Positions 16,152-24,796 of a stretch of 25,119 nt of DNA are shown piece after piece (position 1 is the stretch's first letter; each line of letters begins with the position of its first letter). Under the pieces are notes generated by a model. That model saw only the letters and a list, made by a program, of their open reading frames with translations. It searched no databases and was not told the origin of the DNA. The stretch comes from an uncultured Ligilactobacillus sp. GTDB lineage: Bacteria; Bacillota; Bacilli; Lactobacillales; Lactobacillaceae. A program made the position numbers and the translations under genes. The stretch lies in NCBI GenBank assembly GCA_934215475.1, contig CAKPZY010000027.1, positions 1-25,119 on the forward strand, in the 5' to 3' direction.

Positions 16152-17075
16152 ATGGCAGGTACAAAAGCAGTTTTACTTATGGCATATGGCACTCCTTATC
16201 AAACCGGTGACATTATGGATTACTACACTAACATCAGGCACGGCAGCAAGCCATCCGCTGACCTCTACAATAATTTAAAAGATCGTTATGATGCGATCGG
16301 TGGTACCTCACCTTTGGCAGACCTCACTAACCAGCAAGCCAAAGCATTGCAAACTTTGTTGGATAAAGACTATCCAGGCAAATTCAAAGTTTATGTCGGC
16401 TTAAAGTACATCACACCATTTATCGGTGAGGCAGTCGATCAAATCGCAGCTGATGGTATCACTGATATCTATGGTGTTCCCTTAGCTCCACAGTATTCGA
16501 CTTTTTCTAGTGGGGATTATCATAACCGCGCAAAAGATGAGTTGAAGAAATACCCTAATATCTCTTATACCCCCGCCAAAAGTTGGTGGAAAAACGAGAA
16601 TTTGCTTAATTTCTGGAGCCAACAATTAGTCGACCTCAAGGGACTGACGCAACAACAAGATACCCGTGTCATTTTAAGTGCACATAGCTTGCCTTTGAGG
16701 GTGATCAAGGGCGGAGATCCGTATAAAGGCGAAGTCATCAATGATGCCAAAACCATCGCACAAAAAGCAGGATTAAATTCTTCTCAATATACTGTTGGCT
16801 GGCAGAGTGCCGGTCGGACTGAGGAAGAATGGATCGGACCAGACTTCATCAAAACAGCCGAAGATCTGATCAAAGAAAATGGTGTTAAGCACATTATTTC
16901 CGGCTCGATTGGTTTTATCACTGATAACTTGGAAATTTTGTATGACGTTGACATTGAATTAAAGGACTCGATCGAAAAATTAGGCGGCCAGTTGACACGC
17001 CTGCGCCTGCCTAATACTGATCCATTACTGATCAAAGCTCTAGAAGAAACAGTCTTGGCACTGGTTAACAAATAA
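16152..17075 (+). CDS. cpfC: Coproporphyrin III ferrochelatase (HemH)
   Basis: It inserts Fe2+ into coproporphyrin III to give coproheme, the substrate of ChdC, in the cytoplasm. The protein has 307 residues, typical of monomeric Firmicute enzymes. Motifs: LLMAYGTPY (8-16) with Tyr12 at the position that contacts the porphyrin or metal in the B. subtilis enzyme, GGTSPLADLT (50-59), catalytic His178 in SAHSLP, and the second-side Glu261 in DNLEILYDVD. No C-terminal iron-sulfur extension is seen. The ATG follows AAAGGAAG, 44 bases after the transporter stop, so it completes a three-gene operon. A strong terminator follows. Confidence 0.93.
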   Translation: MAGTKAVLLMAYGTPYQTGDIMDYYTNIRHGSKPSADLYNNLKDRYDAIGGTSPLADLTNQQAKALQTLLDKDYPGKFKVYVGLKYITPFIGEAVDQIAADGITDIYGVPLAPQYSTFSSGDYHNRAKDELKKYPNISYTPAKSWWKNENLLNFWSQQLVDLKGLTQQQDTRVILSAHSLPLRVIKGGDPYKGEVINDAKTIAQKAGLNSSQYTVGWQSAGRTEEEWIGPDFIKTAEDLIKENGVKHIISGSIGFITDNLEILYDVDIELKDSIEKLGGQLTRLRLPNTDPLLIKALEETVLALVNK

Positions 17076-17082
17076 AAAGCAA

Positions 17083-17126
17083 AAATAGACTATGCATGTC
17101 CACTCAGGACTATGCATAGTCTATTT
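17083..17126. terminator. Bidirectional rho-independent terminator between cpfC and the met operon
   Basis: AAATAGACTATGCAT (17083-17097) pairs perfectly with ATGCATAGTCTATTT (17112-17126). Inside, GTCC and GGAC extend the stem around ACTCA. A/T runs flank both sides, so it serves both converging operons. Confidence 0.88.
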
Positions 17127-17142
17127 ATTTGCCTAATTTTCT

Positions 17143-17940
17143 TTAATCGTTGCGAGTAATATTTGCACCAAAATATTTCTGGGACAGTTTGCTCAAAGTC
17201 CCATCTTTCCTAAGTTGACTCAAAGCCTTATTAAACTCAGTTCTGGTTTTCGGGTCCTTTTTATTGAACATCGCCGAAATTTTAGCAGGTTTGGCCTCGG
17301 CTGATAAATCTTTGAACTTCAAGCCCTTAGTTGTGTTGTTCTTCTTGTATGCATACCAAGCCTCAGCAGAATTGATCGTCCCATCTACTCGTCCGGTCCT
17401 GATCAACGACAAGGTAGTCGAAAAATCACCAGACGCGACGAGATCAGCCTGATACTTTTTAGCTAGTTGCTCATTATTAGTCCCTGTACCTTCGGCAAAC
17501 TTCTTACCAGAAATATCCTTGAGGCTTGAAAGCGAGCTTTTCGTTGGAGTTATCAAAGCATAGCGGGAATAAATGTAAGGATCGGAAAACTTATAGACCT
17601 TTTTACGTGCTGGAGTTTCAGAAATATTGTTGATGACTACATCATATTTCTTAGAACCCAGGCCAGCAACTAATGAATCCCATTTAGTCGGAACAAACTG
17701 AGCCTTAACGCCCATTTTCTTCGCGAGTGCTTGTCCCATTTCTACTTCAAAGCCGGTGAGTTTACCGTCTTTGCGGTAAGAATATGGGGCGTAGGTTCCT
17801 TCTAAACCGATGGTCAACTTACCTTGTGTCTTTAACTCAGACTTAAACGAATCTTGGCCATTTTGCGACCCGCTTTTCAATCCGCATGCTCCCAAGGTCA
17901 GGATCAACGCGATGGCCGCTAATTTCAAAGATTTTTTCAT
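17143..17940 (-). CDS. Polar amino acid ABC transporter, substrate-binding lipoprotein
   Basis: The protein has 265 residues from the ATG at 17940. A TTG 12 codons upstream has no ribosome site and would bury the signal peptide. The lipoprotein signal is MKKSLKLAAIALILTLGACG with lipobox LGAC, so Cys19 would be acylated and anchored outside the membrane. The mature part has the SBP_bac_3 fold: LTIGLEGTYAPYSYRKDGKLTGFEVEMGQAL at the start, DVVINNISETPARKKVYKFSDPY, and the hinge KFAEGTGTNNEQLAKK. Relatives bind cystine, Gln, Arg or His. The position at the end of a methionine-controlled operon favours cystine or another sulfur amino acid, by inference. A 73-base gap with a possible internal promoter precedes it. 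Confidence 0.85.
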   Translation of the reverse strand: MKKSLKLAAIALILTLGACGLKSGSQNGQDSFKSELKTQGKLTIGLEGTYAPYSYRKDGKLTGFEVEMGQALAKKMGVKAQFVPTKWDSLVAGLGSKKYDVVINNISETPARKKVYKFSDPYIYSRYALITPTKSSLSSLKDISGKKFAEGTGTNNEQLAKKYQADLVASGDFSTTLSLIRTGRVDGTINSAEAWYAYKKNNTTKGLKFKDLSAEAKPAKISAMFNKKDPKTRTEFNKALSQLRKDGTLSKLSQKYFGANITRND

Positions 17941-17966
17941 AGTATTTGTTGTTTCCCCTTTAATAA

Positions 17967-17995
17967 ATTTTATCAAGACTACATTCGTATTGTAA
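17967..17995 (-). promoter_or_regulatory. Possible internal promoter for the binding-protein gene
   Basis: On the minus strand TTACAA (17990-17995), 17 bases, then TAAAAT (17967-17972). Transcription would start near 17960, just before an AGGGGA ribosome site. Binding proteins often need more expression than their permease. Confidence 0.33.
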
Positions 17996-18013
17996 CATGT
18001 AAGACAAAACAGC

Positions 18014-18769
18014 TTACTTATCTTTGATCTCAGAAAAAGTCATGGCAGCCAGGAAACTCCGGATGCGTTGATTGCCCTGGTCTTGGCTAAAGAACTCTTT
18101 GGGGGATCCATCGTAAATCACCTTACCGTCTTCCACAAAAACGATCTTGGTGGCTATTTGGCGCGCAAAAACCAAATTGTGGGTGACGATGACCAGCGAC
18201 TGCTTTTCCTTGGCCAACTCAGCCAAAACCTGGAGTACTTCCAATTCCAATTCAGGGTCTAGCGCCGAAGTAGGTTCATCTAATAAGATGTATTCCGGGT
18301 GCATAGCCAAGGAACGAGCGATCGCCACTCGCTGTGCCTGCCCACCGGATAATTGATCGGGATAATAATCGGCTTTCTCTCGCAAACCAACTTTAGTCAA
18401 GAGCCCAAGTGCTTCTTTTCGTGCCTCATTTTTGTTCTTTTTTAAGACTTGCACTGGACCCTCACTGACATTTTGCAATACTGTCATATGCGGAAAAAGA
18501 TTATAGCTTTGAAATACCATTCCAGTCTTCTTGCGCACTGCAAGTATCTGCCGTGTAGAAAGTTTGTGAGAAAAATCTATCGTAATATCTGATAAAGAAT
18601 AGGTTCCAGACTCAGGCCTTTCCAATAAATTCAGGGAACGCAGCAATGTTGACTTGCCAGAACCAGAGGGACCGACGATGACCGTTGTTGCATTCTCTGG
18701 TAGGTCTAAAGTAATGTCTCGCAAAACATGGTGTGAACCAAATGTTTTATTGACTGCTTCTAACTTCAT
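18014..18769 (-). CDS. Polar amino acid ABC transporter, ATP-binding subunit
   Basis: The protein has 251 residues with all ABC ATPase motifs: Walker A GPSGSGKST (33-41), Q-loop in MVFQSYNLFPH, signature LSGGQAQRVAIARS, Walker B YILLDEPTSALD, and the switch His in VIVTHN. It has the short single-domain form of the GlnQ/HisP/TcyC group. It powers import with the adjacent permease and lipoprotein at the inner face of the membrane. Its ATG is 3 bases after the permease stop, so the two are translated together. Confidence 0.92.
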   Translation of the reverse strand: MKLEAVNKTFGSHHVLRDITLDLPENATTVIVGPSGSGKSTLLRSLNLLERPESGTYSLSDITIDFSHKLSTRQILAVRKKTGMVFQSYNLFPHMTVLQNVSEGPVQVLKKNKNEARKEALGLLTKVGLREKADYYPDQLSGGQAQRVAIARSLAMHPEYILLDEPTSALDPELELEVLQVLAELAKEKQSLVIVTHNLVFARQIATKIVFVEDGKVIYDGSPKEFFSQDQGNQRIRSFLAAMTFSEIKDK

Positions 18770-18772
18770 TCA

Positions 18773-19480
18773 CTACTCGCCCCCTTCTGACTGTTCTAAA
18801 TGGCGGCTGGTCCTTTTTTCCAGGTAGTTTTGCCCAAATGAAAGCAGTGAACAAAATACTGCATAAATTAAAGCCACCAATGTATACATAATCAAAGGCT
18901 GGAAATTTTCGGCAGCGATCTGTTGGCTGACCTCAAACATTTCCACGATCGTGATCGACGCAGCCAGTGAAGTATCCTTGACCAAGCTGATAAAGCTATT
19001 GGCCAGCGGCGGCAAAGAAATTCGAAAGGCCTGCGGTAAAACTATCCTGCGCAATGTTTGGGTATGGGTCATCCCAATTGAAGCCGCGGCCTCCCACTGG
19101 CCCTTGGGCACAGAGGAGATCGCGGCTCTAATAGTTTCAGAAGCATAAGCTCCAGTATTCAACGAAAATGTGATCACACCGGCAATAAATGGGCTCAATT
19201 TGATCCCATTATCTAGCACTCCTGCAATCCGCAGGTAAGGCAAGCCAAAATAAACAATAAATAACTGTACCAACAGTGGAGTAGACCGGAAAAGCCAGAC
19301 GTAGAAACGAAAAATACCTTTAATTACGGAAAACCAGCCGCCTTTAGTCGAGATCCTGACCAAGGCGGTGAGTAAGGCGATGATCAAGCCAAACGCAAAG
19401 GAAATCAGTGCCAAAGGGATCGTAAATTTGATTCCAGCTGCAATGAGCTGCGGCAGCGATGAACTAATAATTTGCCACAT
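18773..19480 (-). CDS. Polar amino acid ABC transporter, permease subunit
   Basis: The protein has 235 residues and about five membrane helices. The HisM/GlnP-type signature is RSTPLLVQLFIVYFGLP near residues 65-81, and the EAA loop is QWEAAASIGMTHTQTLRRIVLPQAFR, which docks the ATPase. Another conserved stretch is SLVKDTSLAASITIVEM. With one permease gene, the channel is probably a homodimer. The ATG follows AGGAG. It lies 42 bases after metC in the same direction with no terminator, so it belongs to the met operon. Confidence 0.9.
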   Translation of the reverse strand: MWQIISSSLPQLIAAGIKFTIPLALISFAFGLIIALLTALVRISTKGGWFSVIKGIFRFYVWLFRSTPLLVQLFIVYFGLPYLRIAGVLDNGIKLSPFIAGVITFSLNTGAYASETIRAAISSVPKGQWEAAASIGMTHTQTLRRIVLPQAFRISLPPLANSFISLVKDTSLAASITIVEMFEVSQQIAAENFQPLIMYTLVALIYAVFCSLLSFGQNYLEKRTSRHLEQSEGGE

Positions 19481-19522
19481 GAAAAATTTCTCCTAACTTG
19501 AAAATTTGATTAGAAGTGATCA

Positions 19523-20722
19523 TTAAGAATATTTGACCTTCAAGTCTGGCTTGACAGATTTAGCCTCTGGCAAATAAGCCAACGCATTTTGGAAATCTTT
19601 TTCCAAGTCTGACAAATCTTCGATCCCAACCGATAACCGTAAGAGGCCAGGAGTCACACCGCAGTCAGTTTGTTCAGTTTGATCGAGTTCAGCGTGAGAC
19701 ATCGTACAGGGATAAGATAAGATCGTCTCCACTGCCCCCAAAGAAACAGAAAAAATTGGGATCTGCAGGTGCTGGACTAGGGTGCGGACGTTTTGTTCGT
19801 TTCCAACGTCAAAAGACAACACTGCGCCACCTGAACTAGCCTGGCTTTTCTGCACTTTATAACTTGCATCGCTCGTAAGCCCGGGATACTTAACAGACTT
19901 AACACCTGGCTGTTTTTCCAACCATTGAGCCAACTTCAAAGCACTTTTGGCTTCAGCCTGCAGTCTAACTTTTAAGGTCTTCAATCCTCGCAATAATAAC
20001 CAACAATCATTAACTCCTAAAGTAGCACCCATAGCATTCTGAATAAAGTATATTGTCTCACCCAATTTTTTATCTTTTGTCACTATCAGTCCTGCCAAAA
20101 TATCTGAATGGCCGGACAGAAATTTAGTGGCACTGTGGACCACCAGATCTGCTCCCAATTCGAGCGGCTTTTGGAAAAGCGGGGTCATAAAAGTGTTATC
20201 CGCAAAGACTAATGCTCCGTGGGCATGAGCCAAGCTGGCCACTGCTTTAATATCGGTCACCTTCAGAGTCGGGTTGGATGGTGTCTCAATGTAGACGACC
20301 TTAGTGTTTTCTTGAAAAGCAGCTTCAAGTGCGTCTTGATCGTTCATATCAACGAAAGTATGTGAGATGCCGTAGTTAGGCAGCAACTCAGTGATCAAGC
20401 GAAAAGTCCCGCCATAGACGTCTTTAGTGACGATCACGTGATCGCCTTGATGCAGGGATAAGAAGGCCGCTGAAATTGCTGCCATCCCTGTCGAAAATGC
20501 AAAGCCTCGACTGCCCCGTTCTAAATGGGCTATGCTTTCTTCTACCACGTCTCTGGTCGGATTGCCGCTCCTGGCATAGTCATATTTCCCCAAAAACTCT
20601 GGATCTTTTTGGGCAAAAGTCGAAGACAATTGTAACGGAGGATTTACAGCTCCGCTAACTGGATCAGGTCTGACGGTATCTTTAATAATGTTAGTAGAAT
20701 CATCATAATTATGTCTTTCCAT
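19523..20722 (-). CDS. metC: Cystathionine beta-lyase-like PLP enzyme (MetC group)
   Basis: It probably cleaves cystathionine to homocysteine, pyruvate and ammonia, the second transsulfuration step. The protein has 399 residues of the Cys/Met-metabolism PLP family. PLP-binding Lys200 is in [10 protein letters not shown]; Tyr49 and Arg51 in [11 protein letters not shown] bind the phosphate of the partner subunit; STGMAAI is at 77-83. Substrate-site [22 protein letters not shown] is present. It could instead be a cystathionine gamma-lyase, since the two are hard to separate by eye. The position after metI and the methionine T-box favour the beta-lyase. The ATG follows GGAGG. Confidence 0.8.
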   Translation of the reverse strand: MERHNYDDSTNIIKDTVRPDPVSGAVNPPLQLSSTFAQKDPEFLGKYDYARSGNPTRDVVEESIAHLERGSRGFAFSTGMAAISAAFLSLHQGDHVIVTKDVYGGTFRLITELLPNYGISHTFVDMNDQDALEAAFQENTKVVYIETPSNPTLKVTDIKAVASLAHAHGALVFADNTFMTPLFQKPLELGADLVVHSATKFLSGHSDILAGLIVTKDKKLGETIYFIQNAMGATLGVNDCWLLLRGLKTLKVRLQAEAKSALKLAQWLEKQPGVKSVKYPGLTSDASYKVQKSQASSGGAVLSFDVGNEQNVRTLVQHLQIPIFSVSLGAVETILSYPCTMSHAELDQTEQTDCGVTPGLLRLSVGIEDLSDLEKDFQNALAYLPEAKSVKPDLKVKYS

Positions 20723-20795
20723 CTGCGTTCCTCCACTTTTCTCTGTAACCTTGATTTCTACAGTGTTTATCTGCCGTTTTCTCTATACTTGTGCT

Positions 20796-21941
20796 TTATA
20801 ATTGTGACTTGCGGGCTTCATTTGTCACTTGCGCTTTTTTTAAGCTTTGGTGAATATCTGCGATCAGATCTTCACTGTTCTCTAGTCCCACCGATAAACG
20901 TAGAAGATTTTTGGTAATATTCTTTTCTTCTCTTTGCTTTTCTGTCAAGTCGGCGTGTGTCTGTGTTGCGGGAACTGTTACCAAACTTTCTACCCCGCCT
21001 AAACTTTCAGCAAAGGAGACGACCTGCAAGTTTCTCAAAAAGCTATCCACTAGCTTTTCATCCTGCACATAAAAGCTGATCATTCCACCTCGTCCCGGAT
21101 ATAAAACTTTTGAGACGAGTGATTCTTCTTTTAGTGCTGGCACAATTTTCTGAGCATTTTTTTCGTGCTTTTCCATCCGTAAGGGCAATGTTTTTAAACT
21201 GCGCAAGAGAAGCCAACAAGAGAAAGGATCAAGAACGGCACCGGTAGTATTCAAATTGCGTTCATAAAGCGCCGCATCTTTTGTGCCCTTACACACAACA
21301 ACTCCACCTAAAATATCGTTATGACCGCCTAAATACTTGGTAGCACTATGGACGACGATATCGGCACCCTCATCTAGCGGACGCTGAATGATCGGGGTAT
21401 AAAAAGTGTTGTCGACGACGACTTCCACGTGATATTCATGAGCAAGTGCCGCAGTTTTGCGAATGTCGATCAATTTCATGGTTGGATTGGACGGCGTTTC
21501 CAGCCAGATGGTCTTAACGCCTGGTTTAGCTAGATTTTCAGCTAAGGAAGCAAAGTCTTTACTATCCCATAAAATGAAATCTATTCCATAATTTTCGTGG
21601 AGATCAGCAAAATAGCGAAAAGACCCACCATAAAGATCATCCGAAATAATAATCTTGTCATGTGATTTAAACTTTGAAAAAACCAGTTGGATCGCAGCCA
21701 TACCGGAACTTAAAGCAAAGGCTTGCTGACCATTCTCAAGCTTAGCTAAGTCCGCTTGTAAAACATCTCTTGTGGGATTAGTTTCTCTTGAATAGTCATA
21801 GCCAGTGGATTCGCCCAGACCCTCGTGTCGATATGCCGTTGAAAAATAGAGTGGTGTGGAAACTGCCCCTGTTTTCTGGTCATCTGTGCGATTTCCTGCC
21901 TGTGCTAAAAATGTCTCAAGATGTTCATGCTTTGATCCCAT
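20796..21941 (-). CDS. metI: Cystathionine gamma-synthase / O-acetylhomoserine thiolyase (MetI-like)
   Basis: It joins O-acetylhomoserine and cysteine to form cystathionine, with some capacity to use sulfide. The protein has 381 residues and resembles B. subtilis MetI throughout, from LAQAGNR at the N-terminus and [19 protein letters not shown] to [19 protein letters not shown] near the C-terminus. PLP Lys202 is in [19 protein letters not shown] is at 78-84. The ATG follows AAGGAGG. It lies 100 bases after metY and 73 bases before metC. A MetB-type enzyme limited to cystathionine synthesis is the alternative. Confidence 0.85.
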   Translation of the reverse strand: MGSKHEHLETFLAQAGNRTDDQKTGAVSTPLYFSTAYRHEGLGESTGYDYSRETNPTRDVLQADLAKLENGQQAFALSSGMAAIQLVFSKFKSHDKIIISDDLYGGSFRYFADLHENYGIDFILWDSKDFASLAENLAKPGVKTIWLETPSNPTMKLIDIRKTAALAHEYHVEVVVDNTFYTPIIQRPLDEGADIVVHSATKYLGGHNDILGGVVVCKGTKDAALYERNLNTTGAVLDPFSCWLLLRSLKTLPLRMEKHEKNAQKIVPALKEESLVSKVLYPGRGGMISFYVQDEKLVDSFLRNLQVVSFAESLGGVESLVTVPATQTHADLTEKQREEKNITKNLLRLSVGLENSEDLIADIHQSLKKAQVTNEARKSQL

Positions 21942-22041
21942 TGACGGATCCTCCTTCGTAAATTACTAAACCAAGAACGAAAATAGGTAAAACAAATTTC
22001 ATACTACGCGGCTTTCACCACTGCTTTTCTACTTGTTTCGT

Positions 22042-23331
22042 TTAAACTTTATCTAATGCCTGTTTTAAATCTGCGATCAGGTCGTCGGCGTTTTCAACAC
22101 CCACCGAGATCCGGATCAAATCAGGCGTTGTCCCGGTTGCTAAAAGTTCTTTTTCATTCAGTTGAGCATGAGTCGTCGAGGCCGGATGAATGATCAACGA
22201 TTTTGCATCTGCCACATTTGCCAACAAAGAAAACAACTTCAAGTGCTTGATCAGTTCTTTGCCAGCTTTCTCTCCGCCCTTTAATCCTAAAGTGAAGATG
22301 GAACCGACACCATGTGGGAAATACTTCTCCGCCAGTTTATGGTATTTATTATCGGGTAATCCAGGATAGTTGATCCAGGCCACTTTAGGATGGTCATTCA
22401 AGAATTTGACGATCTTTTCAGTGTTAGACACATGGCGCTCTACCCGCAATGACAAAGACTCTAGTCCTTGCAGAAGTAAAAACGAATTAAACGGAGAGAT
22501 CGCAGCACCAAGGTCACGGAGAGTTTCCGCCCGTACCTTAGTAGTGAAGGCTGCTGGGGCCAAATCAGCAAATACTAAGCCGCTGTACTGGTCATTTGGC
22601 TTGGTAAATTCTGGATAACGCCCACTAGCTCGATAGTCAAACTTTCCATTTTCGACGATCACGCCGCCCATCGTTGTACCATGCCCGCCAATAAATTTGG
22701 TAGCCGAGTGGATCACGATATCTGCTCCATGTTCTAAGGGTTGGATCAGATAAGGAGTTCCAAAAGTGTTATCGACCAGCAATAATAATCCATTATCGTG
22801 TGCGATTTTGGCGACCGCCTCGATATCGATCAAGTTGATGCCTGGGTTCCCAATACTCTCAATGTAAATTGCTTTAGTTTTTTCGTTGATCGGTTCGGCA
22901 AAATTTTGCGGATCATCGGGTTCAACAAAATGAGTTTTGATTCCCAACTTAGGCAAGGTCACATTGAACAGATCATAAGTCCCGCCATATAATGTGCTGG
23001 CCGAAACGATCTCATCGCCCTCACCGGCGATATTTAAAATTGCAGCGGTGATCGCTGCTGCACCTGTCGATAGAGTTACCCCGGCCGTCCCGTTTTCCAA
23101 AGCAGCCACTCTTTTATCGACCACATCAGTAGTCGGATTAGTCAACCGGGTATAAATATTTCCCGGTTCAGTCAAGCCGAATCTTACCGCAGCTTGTTTT
23201 GGATCCTTAAAAACATACGAAGTCGTTTGATAGATCGGCACTGCCCGTGAACCCGTCTCATCAACTGTTTGTCCTGCGTGTACTTGTAATGTTTCAAAAT
23301 GTAGTTGCTTATCTTTGTTTTCTTCACTCAT
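22042..23331 (-). CDS. metY: O-acetylhomoserine sulfhydrylase (aminocarboxypropyltransferase)
   Basis: It makes homocysteine directly from O-acetylhomoserine and sulfide. The protein has 429 residues, the longer form typical of this branch (other family members are near 390). PLP Lys212 is in [25 protein letters not shown] opens the protein; [12 protein letters not shown] carries the phosphate-binding Tyr and Arg. The insertion with [23 protein letters not shown] is characteristic of sulfhydrylases. The start chosen, ATG at 23331, overlaps the metA stop by 4 bases (ATGA); a start 25 codons earlier would lie inside metA. No strong ribosome site precedes it, consistent with coupling to metA. 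Confidence 0.92.
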   Translation of the reverse strand: MSEENKDKQLHFETLQVHAGQTVDETGSRAVPIYQTTSYVFKDPKQAAVRFGLTEPGNIYTRLTNPTTDVVDKRVAALENGTAGVTLSTGAAAITAAILNIAGEGDEIVSASTLYGGTYDLFNVTLPKLGIKTHFVEPDDPQNFAEPINEKTKAIYIESIGNPGINLIDIEAVAKIAHDNGLLLLVDNTFGTPYLIQPLEHGADIVIHSATKFIGGHGTTMGGVIVENGKFDYRASGRYPEFTKPNDQYSGLVFADLAPAAFTTKVRAETLRDLGAAISPFNSFLLLQGLESLSLRVERHVSNTEKIVKFLNDHPKVAWINYPGLPDNKYHKLAEKYFPHGVGSIFTLGLKGGEKAGKELIKHLKLFSLLANVADAKSLIIHPASTTHAQLNEKELLATGTTPDLIRISVGVENADDLIADLKQALDKV

Positions 23332-24194
23332 AAATTTTTCACTACTTTCTTTTTTGACACTCGAGTCAACCAATTCTGATAAAACAGCAAGCTGTCCTTG
23401 CGCCATGAATAATCGATCTTATTTTTCAAGTAATTAACGTAATAATTCCTAGGTTGAGAAACTGCTAAGCCCCGCAGAACGTCACGTTTGTACTCTTTAG
23501 CCAAAGTTTCTCTCGTATATTCAGGATGTCCAGTCACAAATGCTTCGCCGGTTGCTGAGTCTTCCATAATAATTGGCCCCACATCCCGAGAAAAAGCAAC
23601 TGTCCGCAATGGAGCTGGTAATCCTTCGTTTGGGACTGCCAGTCCTGTGTGCCTGGATTGAGGCATTCGCAACAGCCCCCCTGCACTAAAACCGCGGGTC
23701 AAAAATGAGGAATGATCAAGCTCTGACGTGGCAAAAATGCCACTCAGTTTACGCGGACGAGCTTCCTTATCGATGCCATAATTCACATACAAACCGGCTT
23801 GGGCTGCCCAGCATTCATATAAGACGTCATCTTTTCTGCGGTGATGTAAAGCAATTGCATCTTGCAGTTCATCCCAATAATCCACCTCTTCAAAAGGAAG
23901 CCTCTCAACTGGAGCACCTGTCATGATCCATCCGTCTAAGTCAAGATTACCGGCGTGTGTAAGCGGCAGGTAATTTGCCCGAATCAGATTTGGATCTATG
24001 GTCTTAAAGTGATGACTTGCCGGATAGAAAAAATAAACAGCTATATTGTCTGCCAGCTTGTCAAAAATACTCAAAAACTGTTCTTCTGTCTCCTTTTTAT
24101 TCGGCATCAGATTTAATATTCCTATTTTGAGTACATCGGACGTAAGATCCGCTTGTCGTTTTCTGGACAGTCCGTTTTGTACAAATGTTGCCAT
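23328..24194 (-). CDS. metA: Homoserine O-acyltransferase (MetA family, probably acetyl-CoA specific)
   Basis: It activates homoserine for methionine synthesis, in the cytoplasm. The protein has 288 residues from the ATG at 24194, which has GGGAGG 8 bases upstream; a GTG three codons earlier is too close to that site. Motifs: [18 protein letters not shown] (23-40), catalytic Cys128 in [11 protein letters not shown], His223 and Glu225 in TGHPEYTRE, and MPQSRHTGL (177-185). The segment TGAPVE (92-97) has Glu where succinyl-CoA-using E. coli MetA has Gly, a position known to set acyl specificity, so O-acetylhomoserine is expected. This fits the next gene. It is the first gene of the operon, behind a T-box. 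Confidence 0.92.
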   Translation of the reverse strand: MATFVQNGLSRKRQADLTSDVLKIGILNLMPNKKETEEQFLSIFDKLADNIAVYFFYPASHHFKTIDPNLIRANYLPLTHAGNLDLDGWIMTGAPVERLPFEEVDYWDELQDAIALHHRRKDDVLYECWAAQAGLYVNYGIDKEARPRKLSGIFATSELDHSSFLTRGFSAGGLLRMPQSRHTGLAVPNEGLPAPLRTVAFSRDVGPIIMEDSATGEAFVTGHPEYTRETLAKEYKRDVLRGLAVSQPRNYYVNYLKNKIDYSWRKDSLLFYQNWLTRVSKKKVVKNL

Positions 24195-24264
24195 CTCTGA
24201 CACCTCCCTGGATAAAATTGTATTTTCTATAACACTAGCTGCTAAAAATTGTTAATTTTTATTG

Positions 24265-24560
24265 GCAAATAAAAAAACTTCCGCCCACAGCAATCTTCTT
24301 GCTGCGCAGGGCGAAAGTTTCGTTGTGCCACCTGAATTTTCTACTACCTCACGATAATAGACTTGGTAAGTTCACATCTGATCCATGTAAACTTGGCATT
24401 TATAGCGGTTGCCGCTCCGGACTGGGCAGCCATAAGACCGCCAAGCCGACTCTAAGTTCATCTTCACCAGTGTCGCGAATCGCCATTTACACCAAACAGG
24501 CTTCTCTTTTTTCTAGTTCGACCGGTTACTCTTCTTGTCAACGTCTAATTATTTTTTAAT
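24265..24560 (-). promoter_or_regulatory. Methionine T-box leader of the metA operon
   Basis: The minus-strand leader has T-box parts in order: AAGAGTA, AGAGAAGCC, distal loop TTTGGTG, then GAAG-ATG-A with the putative specifier ATG (Met) at 24459-24461. The T-box core GGTGGCACAACG is at 24322-24333. The terminator pairs AAACTTTCGCCC (24309-24320) with GGGCGGAAGTTT (24275-24286), with CAGCAA/TTGCTG inside and a T-run after. Uncharged tRNA-Met should favour the antiterminator, raising expression when methionine is scarce. The leader ends about 75 bases before metA. Confidence 0.87.
24275..24320 (-). terminator. Regulated terminator of the metA T-box
   Basis: A hairpin with 11 of 12 outer pairs and an inner 6-bp stem, followed by TTTTTTTATTT on the minus strand. 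It forms the off state of the leader. Confidence 0.85.
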
Positions 24561-24567
24561 TTTTGCT

Positions 24568-24596
24568 ATAATAGCATTAGTTTTTTAGGTTGTCAA
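24568..24596 (-). promoter_or_regulatory. Sigma-A promoter of the metA operon
   Basis: On the minus strand TTGACA (24591-24596), 17 bases, then TATTAT (24568-24573), directly before the T-box leader. Confidence 0.8.
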
Positions 24597-24628
24597 ATAT
24601 AATTTGATAACAGTATGTTTGGCAAATT

Positions 24629-24766
24629 ATGCTGCGCTCAAATATAGTGCCATTTCTAGCAAATGGCCAAATTGTACAGGTTAATGTTGGTAATCATGGT
24701 TTTGAAGCCAGGGCCAGCTTAAATGGTCTAACTAAAAACACTAATTTTAGCGACATTTTTTATTGA
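24629..24766 (+). CDS. Small hypothetical frame between the two divergent met promoters
   Basis: An ATG frame of 45 codons (starts MLRSNIVPFLANG, ends NTNFSDIFY) stops inside the -35 of the second T-box promoter. It has ordinary composition but no ribosome site, and I recognise no family. It may be a remnant of a lost gene or chance. Confidence 0.12.
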   Translation: MLRSNIVPFLANGQIVQVNVGNHGFEARASLNGLTKNTNFSDIFY

Positions 24767-24791
24767 CAAAAGCAAAATTCACTTCTATGAT
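24763..24791 (+). promoter_or_regulatory. Sigma-A promoter of the second T-box
   Basis: TTGACA (24763-24768), 17 bases, then TATGAT (24786-24791). It is a near-consensus promoter pointing out of the window. Confidence 0.75.
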
Positions 24792-24796
24792 GCAAC

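Noticed and set aside
24265..24560. SAM (S-box) riboswitch in front of metA
   Set aside because: The leader has AGAGA, distal-loop, GAAG-ATG and GGTGGCACAACG elements of a T-box and lacks the S-box core pattern.
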